This document shows, piece after piece, positions 57,479-64,000 of a DNA stretch of 64,000 nucleotides; position 1 is the stretch's first letter; every line of letters begins with the position of its first letter. The DNA is from Linanthus parryae (Eukaryota > Streptophyta > Magnoliopsida > Ericales > Polemoniaceae), in the NCBI GenBank assembly GCA_023055425.1, contig JALGPY010000007.1, positions 15,882,001-15,946,000 on the forward strand, in the 5' to 3' direction. A model generated the notes under the pieces. That model was not told the origin of the DNA. It worked only from the letters and a program-made list of their open reading frames with translations, and made no database searches. The position numbers were made by a program, and so were the translations under genes.

Positions 57479-57811
57479 AGACAACAAGAGGCCGAAGCCC
57501 TTTCCGTCCGCCCCCTACCCGTCGGCCACAAAGAGAGGCCGAATCCTATCTTTATTCTTCGTTGTGTGATTCCTTCTTCCTCTTCCTCCGGTCCAAGATA
57601 GCACTAAGGAGTAGGAAGATCTAGATCTCAACTATAGGCGTGGATCAACCGTAGATACGAAGACACTATTCTTCGTGTGATCTCCCGAACCAAAAGGTAC
57701 ACATCTTCTATGCTCTTATCATGTTATGATTGTCTCTTCCTGTGATCCTCGGTGGGCTTTGAGTAGGAATTTTTTTTTATTCCGCTGCGTTACCTACGTC
57801 AAAACCCAACA
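56934..57811 (+). mobile_element. 5'-truncated 3' LTR of Copia C
   Basis: Colinear with 52476-53333 from TATGGAGATATTGATG on, about 20 bp longer mainly through a longer GA microsatellite (57440-57476). The first ~564 bp of the LTR are absent. It ends CCCAACA at 57811. Confidence 0.9.
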
Positions 57812-58925
57812 GTTTCATCCAACAACCACCTTATTTTGAGGTTTATGGCGGATAAGTGTGCAGGAGTAAGAAGTTTCTTTATGGTTTGAAGTGAGCACCA
57901 AGGGTTTGGTTCTCCATGTTCTCCTCTTATCTCTTGAGTCAAGGTTTCAATGTCTCATTAGCTGGTGCCTCCTAATTTGTTAAAGTGAGTGCACACGTAT
58001 ATTGCGGTTTTAGTGTATGTTGATGACATATTGATCACTAGAACAAGTTATTCACATATCAATATGCTCATTTCTTTTATGCAAATTGAGTTTGTCAAAA
58101 ATAATTTCGGTGCAGTATCTTACTTTTTGGGGATTGACGTTACCAGAAATTAAAGAGCCATTCATCTTCATCAGTCCAGGTTTACTGCAAATATTTTAAA
58201 AAAGTTAGGTCTACAAGATTGCAAATCTTGTGATTCACCAGTTGCAGTCAATGATCGAGTAGTACAGCATGCTGATTCTCCCCCTCCAATGCCTCTCATT
58301 TCATAAGCATAGTGGGCGCTCTTTAATAACTCACCATCATAAGGCCTGATTTGCAGTTTTCAATCAACAACACGTGTGAAAGAATGTGTCAGCACACTAA
58401 CAAGGATTATGTTTGTCTCAAAAGGGTGCTTAGATATGCAAAAGGGTACCATTTATCTTGGTCTATTTATTACTGGAAATATGACTTAATCATGTGCCTA
58501 TTAGATGCTGATTGGGTTGGTTCAATTCTGGATAGGAGGTCTACAACTGGATTCTGCATATATTGGGAGATACTCTCATTTCTTGGTGCTTAAAGGAACA
58601 AAACAATGTGGCAAGATCCTTCACTGAAGCAGAATACAGGACCATGGTAACCACTGCTGCCGAATTGAAGTGGTTAGGCTACTTGCTGAGAGATCTTCAT
58701 GTTAGTACTGCTCACACTCCTATCCTTCTGCGTGATCATCTTTCTGCTTTGTCCTTGGCCAAGAATTGAGTGTTTCATGCCAGGACAAAGCATATTAAAG
58801 TAGATTTTACTTTTTGAGAGAGTGGACTCTTGCTCAAAATCTACAGCTCTTGCATGTTTCCACATATGATCAGCTAAACATCAGTCATCTCAAAGATTTC
58901 ATGAACTGCAACATAAATTGGGTGT
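57812..58925 (+). pseudogene. Copia B continuation, RT and RNase H
   Basis: After the Copia C insertion the RT resumes with QQPPYFEVYG, KKFLYGLK, APRVWF and YVDDILITRTSYSHINMLIS, then YFLGIDVTRN. RNase H relics follow: WIGGLQLDS in a shifted frame, SFTEAEYRTMVTTAAELKW and TKHIKVDFTF. Many stops and shifts. Much more decayed than Copia C, in line with being the older host. Confidence 0.85.
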
Positions 58926-59016
58926 GATTTGTAATTCTACAACCGTGTAGTTGTATGGGGTTGTATTTGTAGAAAAAAAAGATAAAAATGTTTCAGATAT
59001 TCTGTATAGGGTTGTA

Positions 59017-59046
59017 TGTGAAGAAGAAGAAGAAGAAGAAGAAGAA
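59017..59046. repeat. GAA microsatellite
   Basis: About ten AAG/GAA repeats between Copia B and the next MITE-like remnant. Confidence 0.9.
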
Positions 59047-59130
59047 CATTTTGGGGTTTTGTAAAATATTGTAATCGATAGAGAAGGTCGAGATTCACTT
59101 TGTAAATAGTATAAAGTACTTAACATCTAC

Positions 59131-59698
59131 TAGGGGTGAGCACCGACCAGTTAGGACCGGTTTTGTCCAAAATTTCTACCCGGCACAATAGGTTCAGGTT
59201 GGAGAATGTTAAACCCAAGCCTACCCAACTGTTTGTGAAACCCAAACCGATTATGAATTATCGATCCTGCTTGATTCGGACCGGTTAAGCGAGTTGGAAA
59301 AAATTACAATTTTATTTGAAAACATTCATCGATTTGGTTAATTTTTTTTGTAATATGTGTGTGTACAAATTTTGGAGGCTGAAATGAAATGTAATTTTCT
59401 GTAGAAGATGAATAACTTGAGAAAAATCAATTATAATTATTGCGTGGAGCCGTGGACTTGTAAAATTTAATTTCTAAATCATGTACTTCAATAAACTTTG
59501 TAACTTTTATGCGTACTTTTTTTAGTCGGACCGGACCGATTACGGTTTCTCCAACTCCCGAACCATGATCGATGGAACTTTGTTTGGGTTGGCAAATTTG
59601 TAGTCGTAATCAATCAAGTAGTAACGGTTTATGCTAATTTCGGATCGCTTTGGTGCGGGCAATTCGGGGTGGCGGGTTGGGCGGGTTTTGCTCACCAG
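59131..59698. mobile_element. Possible non-autonomous DNA transposon
   Basis: The left end TAGGGGTGAGCAC and right end TTTGCTCACCAG share an inverted GGTGAGCA core. The interior has ACCGG/GGCGGG-type blocks often seen in plant elements with such ends. No clear TSD. Confidence 0.5.
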
Positions 59699-61744
59699 TT
59701 GTTGACTTTCTGTTTAGTTGTAACTAATCAACTTCAATTCATTTCATCTCCTGTTTTCCCTCATTTGCCTTTTTCTCTCTGCTCCCCCTTTGTTCTGTGA
59801 TTGGTTCTGCTCATCAATGGCAGATGCTTGACCTTCTACACTTGGGTGTGATTTGGGTTTTTTGGACACTTGGACTGATAATGGCTCTGGTGGACCACTA
59901 TCCTGTGGATTGAGTGGTTGTAGTTGAATAATGAAAACTGTAGAGACACGGGCTCGCGAATGGGCCGAAGTAGGTGGGCCAATAAGGTTACACTATTTTT
60001 CTTCAGAAAAGAGTATTATGATCCAACAAGGCAACAAGGTTACACCATCTACTTATAAAAAGGAAAGAAACGTCTCTTGAGGCCCAATGTAATAATCTTC
60101 AATGTATAGACTTACCCTTTTGTAGTTTCTCATCTTTTGTAGTTACCCAAAAGAATTGAGAAATTCTTCATTGTAGTTACCCGAAAGAGTTGAGAGATTC
60201 TTCCCATCAGCAAGAGTTGGAACACACATAAATGAAGTCACAAGCTGCTTACCATTTGATTAAACTGCTGGGGGCCAAGTATCTTTATGATTGGTAAATA
60301 TTTATAACAAAATGGTATTCCAAAACCACAGTGTGCTAAATCAATTTTTTTTTTTATTTTTTTTTCACATGCTAAGGGGATAGGAAATGTCATGTATCTC
60401 GTTAACTTTATTTTGGCAATTCTCGTGGCTATTCTCTGATAATACGATTAGTTGGCATTTACACGATATTGCTTTATGAAGTGGTAAATTTGCAATTCTA
60501 GTGTACTATGCTCTGGTTACCGTCGTCAAAATGGACACAATAAATGTTCAATTCTTGTTTTACTTTAGCATGAGGACCTAACCCTAGCACCCCCGCGGGG
60601 TAGTTGAAAGTTATATGAGACACAATCTGTTTCCAGATTTATAATTAATGCAAAAAACAGACATAGAGAATGTAGGGACCATATGGTAATTAAATGAACC
60701 TGGATCAATTTTGGACCACATTAATCACAAGTCTTATTAACCTTTTGGTTGTTGTGTTAATGGAATTGTGGTCCTCGATGGCCAAAATAATTATTGATCC
60801 TTTATCGCTATTCTTGATCTTTCTTCGTCGTTGTTTTCCTTCATAGAAAGCAACTTAAGCTCAAATACAGACCAAGCGATAAGATTATCAAGTGGAAAAT
60901 TAGCCATCTTTCTCCTTGGGAAGATAATTATTCGTCAATCGTGCTAGAAAAGCTTAAACAAGTGGTAGTCATTTGGCCGACCTAAGTCAATTAAGCACCT
61001 CAAATTTGAAATAATTCGTCCTTATTAGGGCATAAAATGCTTTTTCACACAACTTATAAAAACAAAATATGAGTCAAATGAAAGAAAAAGATTAAAGATT
61101 ATCGTTGAACGAAAGATAATACCATGGTGTCCATTATTATTTCCACCAGAAGATGCACTATCTTATCGGGTAACAAGAGAAAGACACGATAGAATTAGAA
61201 TAAAGGGAAGAGAGAATCATTCAAATGAAAGTGATAATGGTGAAAAAGGTGGAAATTATATTTTGGGGGTGGTGTGGGAATTTTCAAGAGGATGTAACTG
61301 AATTGAGTAAAATACTTGTGGGTAAAACTTAGAAATTCTAATTGGTTGACATGGCCCACTCTGTGATAACTTCGAGAATCCAATGAAGATAAAATACTTG
61401 TGGTACAATTTATTGTTTTTGCGTTTGTGGCAAATCCGAATTTGAATTGAAAATTTGACCCCTTAAGAGCCAAATAACTTGTTGTAATAATTGGGATTTC
61501 GGGAATTAACTTGAACAACAAGTTTACATGTCTAAACTTCTTGAATTCTAAACGGACATAAATTTGGAAAAATATTTTTTTTGGTAAGGTGATTTTTAAA
61601 AAAATGGTGAACCCCTATTTGTTAGGGGTTTGTTTTGAGGAAAGCGTTAGGTAAGTCTTTTTCTTTTTAAATACGTACAATAAATTTTTGAGAAAGTTTT
61701 TCCAGATACTTTTGGTATTTTGTTTTTTTTAGACTTATATGTTT

Positions 61745-61812
61745 GTCGTCTATTGGATTTGAACCTAGGACCTCATGCAGGGGTTTTTAAACGCTCTACC
61801 AATTGAGAATAT
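61745..61812 (-). repeat. tRNA-like relic (SINE or tRNA pseudogene)
   Basis: On the minus strand CTCAATTGGTAGAGCG resembles an A box and GGTTCAAATCC a B box, at tRNA-like spacing. The stem pairings of a working tRNA are absent. Probably a SINE head or worn tRNA-Lys-like copy. Confidence 0.5.
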
Positions 61813-62834
61813 ATATATATATATATTTTTTTTGAGAAATACCAATTGAGAAGATTTTGACGAAACAAACTTAGTATATGATTTTTCTACTTGTCATTTC
61901 AAATTTTGAAGTGCATCTGTATTTAAAAACAATTAGTAGTAAAAATAATTAAAACATAACAACTTGATATTTACAAAAAAAAAAAAAAGTAATTTATTTT
62001 TATTAAAATTGAAGTTTTCACTGTAACGAAAAGGAGAAAAAGAGACTCAGAGGAGAAGGTAAAGAGGTGGGGCAAATTGTCCAGTTGGAGATGGTCTTAA
62101 ATTGAAGTTACAATGTTGGAATATTTCCCTAGAGCTCCATTGAGAAAACAAAATGGCTAGAAATCTTTTAGTACATAAAATGATCGTAGTAGTGGAATTG
62201 CAGTAAATATCTCTCAATGGGAATGTAAACAAGATACTAGAAGTTACCGGAAAAGGTAAAACAATGTTTGTCTTAAACATTAACGTCGTAAATTGATACT
62301 AGCTTTTCATCGGTTTTGATAGTTATAACGTATCAATGTCGGAATGGTTGCACCTTCATGAAATTGTCCCAATCGTGGTTGTGGTCGTGGTCACCATGAA
62401 GATGACAATACAAAGCAGATATGGTATGTAATTTCGTTTTCAAACCTTTCGGCAGCCCAACCAAACCTATAAGTCTTTAGCACCTGGTAAAGCCTTCCAT
62501 ACGGATAAGTAACACTCGAACAGATTATATGAGTACTTAATTATTAACATTTGTTGTCCAAAAAAGAAGTAGTAAAATTTGTGCCAAAACTTATAAACTA
62601 TAACTCTCAATATAACCTATTCTAAACCTTTTGAAGAAACTGAATGATTCATAACATGTTTGTTATGTTGGCAACTCAACATTTAGTGTACAAAATAATT
62701 GGAATAAAATAGAAAATCTTTCATGTTTCAATGTTTCCTTCTCGAACTTGTAGAGCTTTATTAATATTATTATCCGGGCAATTTATTAATTATCTGTTTC
62801 AAAGAAAAAAAAATGGTAAACGAAGAGTGAGCTG

Positions 62835-62838
62835 AAAA
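62835..62838 (-). terminator. Pol III terminator of tRNA-Asn
   Basis: A run of four T on the minus strand immediately after the tRNA 3' end. Confidence 0.75.
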
Positions 62839-62862
62839 CGCTAGAAGGAGGGGTCGAACCTC

Positions 62863-62895
<33 letters not shown>

Positions 62896-62912
62896 AACTG
62901 AGCTATTCCAGC
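62839..62912 (-). tRNA. trnN-GUU: tRNA-Asn(GUU)
   Basis: 74 nt on the minus strand. Acceptor stem GCTGGAA with TTCTAGC (one G-T wobble), D arm GCTC/GAGC, anticodon arm TGTGG-CTGTTAA-CCACA with anticodon GTT, T arm GGAGG-TTCGACC-CCTCC, discriminator G. Introns and CCA absent, as expected for a nuclear plant gene. Upstream on the minus strand, CAA abuts the start and a TATA-like TATATACAATATT lies about 25-35 bp away, both common in plant tRNA promoters. TTTT directly after the gene (62835-62838) is the pol III terminator. All arms pair, so it should be functional. Confidence 0.97.
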
Positions 62913-63852
62913 TTGTTCCTATGTTTTCAACTAATATTGTATATAACATCACACCTAACATTTGATCTAGCCTAACTTCATGTGCACAGCCTAATATTTC
63001 GCAAAATTAGGCCCCACGTTAATTTATCATCATCAAAACGTGGTAAATTCAAATTCTTAAAGTGGTAATGGGACATGTGCAGAATGTGAGAAGTAAAGGT
63101 TAGGCGAGGGATGGTTGATTGAGAGTTACCACTTTTGGGGTAAACAAACTAATTTGCTATTTAGCTTTCACATGTCTTCCAAGTCTTTGTCTCGGATTAG
63201 AATGATTGTGAGTCACTTTAACATGTCCATTGTTTAGTTTGCTTTCAATCATCCACACCTTTCATTTACAAGCTCGTCTTAGCTATATTCTCCCACATTG
63301 AGTTCGGCGTCACGTTTGCTTAAGCCTAATCTCGTTACTCTTACCCCACAATCTAACGCGCACGAGGTTTTTCCAAAATTGTTCGTATCTAGTTGCTTTC
63401 TGCTTTTTGCAAAATCCCTTGTACTGCAAGTCAAATCGAAGTAAATCATAAATATCTTTATGATTCAGAAAACTTTGTAGACGTAAGAAATTTGATAACG
63501 GAATGATAAGTCCGGAGTAATTTTGAGATCGTGGCATAACGGGGAAACACTATTTCGCGTTCATAGAGTCATTCACTAAGCTAAAATATGAAAAATATAT
63601 TTATCTCTACCGCTAGATCATGCAGCTATGTCTATGTTGGGAAGGAGCCTCCACGGGACAAGGGTGGCACTCCCCACCACCCCCTTCTCAGAGTTTTCAA
63701 AAATTACACAACTGCCTTTAGTTTCGAATGTTTTAATAGTAGTACACTTTTATGAACCATACGAGTACCCTTGACTGAGTTCGAACTCAACTGTCTTTAC
63801 GTGACAGATTATGATTATTAATTTAGAAGCTAAGTGATAAATTATGAATGTT

Positions 63853-63892
<40 letters not shown>

Positions 63893-64000
63893 CTAGTTGT
63901 ACTTTGAGGAATGTGACAATTCAATTAGAGGAACTAACACAAGTACACAACCATAAAACTTTTGGCACCTTTTAGCATGTTATCTTTTGTTGGCCCATTT
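62913..64000. other. Spacer at the right edge
   Basis: No gene recognised. A palindrome GAGTTCGAACTC lies at about 63778-63789 and a long poly-A tract at about 63856-63889. Confidence 0.55.

Larger units (their letters stand above)
51912..57811 (+). mobile_element. Copia C, inserted in Copia B, with a deletion into its own 3' LTR
   Basis: The 5' LTR is 51912-53333 and a truncated 3' LTR 56934-57811. The outer flanks GTTTT (51907-51911) and GTTTC (57812-57816) match at 4 of 5. LTR ends are TGTTGG...CCAACA. The interior holds PBS, leader, gag, protease and integrase, then breaks straight into the middle of the LTR; RT, RNase H, PPT and the first ~564 bp of the 3' LTR are missing. Copia B continues in RT directly on either side. 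Confidence 0.9.
59699..62838. other. Spacer
   Basis: AT-rich, no gene recognised. A tRNA-like relic lies at 61745-61812 (listed separately). A perfect palindrome CCCCGCGGGG occurs near 60592. T-runs at 60343-60365 and an A-run at 61976-61988. Confidence 0.55.

Noticed and set aside
61745..61812. Second tRNA gene
   Set aside because: A- and B-box-like blocks exist but acceptor and anticodon stems do not pair; kept only as a relic.

Overview
The window is nuclear DNA of a flowering plant, most likely a eudicot. It has a canonical plant tRNA-Asn(GUU) gene, one small plant-specific gene of the mini zinc finger (MIF) family, and otherwise LTR retrotransposons, MITEs and Mutator-like elements in AT-rich spacer. 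I cannot name the species. Most open frames here are degenerate or meaningless; the readable content is the nested history of transposable elements, which target-site duplications (TSDs), primer binding sites (PBSs), polypurine tracts (PPTs) and terminal inverted repeats (TIRs) fix almost to the base.

Region 1 (1-2671): the 3' part of a gag-only Gypsy-type element (TR-GAG style) with broken gag, about 26 short tandem hairpin units, PPT and 3' LTR. A solo LTR of the same family lies at 33296-33892 with a perfect GTTAT duplication.

Region 2 (3667-28875): a Copia element on the minus strand (117-bp LTRs, tRNA-iMet PBS, GCTTG TSD), originally about 4.4 kb and now split by two insertions. At 5022-14896 is an Athila-like element with apparently identical 2129-bp LTRs (TSD GACAG). 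At 16773-27691 is a coding-free, Tekay/Del-like large derivative with about 3.27-kb LTRs (TSD ACCTG). The Athila-like copy carries one intact 892-codon frame in which gag and protease run directly into an integrase C-terminal tail, with reverse transcriptase, RNase H and integrase core deleted. It also carries 17 copies of the perfect palindrome TGCGTATATACGCA, five in each LTR just upstream of the TATA box and seven behind gag.

Region 3 (28876-40850): spacer with a 179-bp tandem repeat, the solo LTR, a decayed LTR element, a Tourist MITE, a hAT MITE and an intact RNase H-like frame of LINE type.

Region 4 (40850-49300): the MIF gene (41868-42164) with a Stowaway remnant and a G-run just upstream of its TATA box. 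A conserved zinc-ligand histidine of this MIF is tyrosine. Downstream are a hAT element inserted into the TSD of a smaller hAT MITE, a long-TIR MITE, and two nested Mutator-like elements; the outer one carries a fragment of a PEPC-kinase-like protein kinase (Pack-MULE).

Region 5 (49300-64000): a leucine-zipper exon fragment, a decayed Copia split by a second Copia whose 3' part was deleted into its own LTR, a MITE-like remnant, spacer, and the tRNA-Asn gene with pol III signals.

The genes do not form a pathway. The retroelements lack parts needed for autonomy, so any mobility would depend on partners elsewhere. The MIF and the tRNA are the only features I would call host genes.
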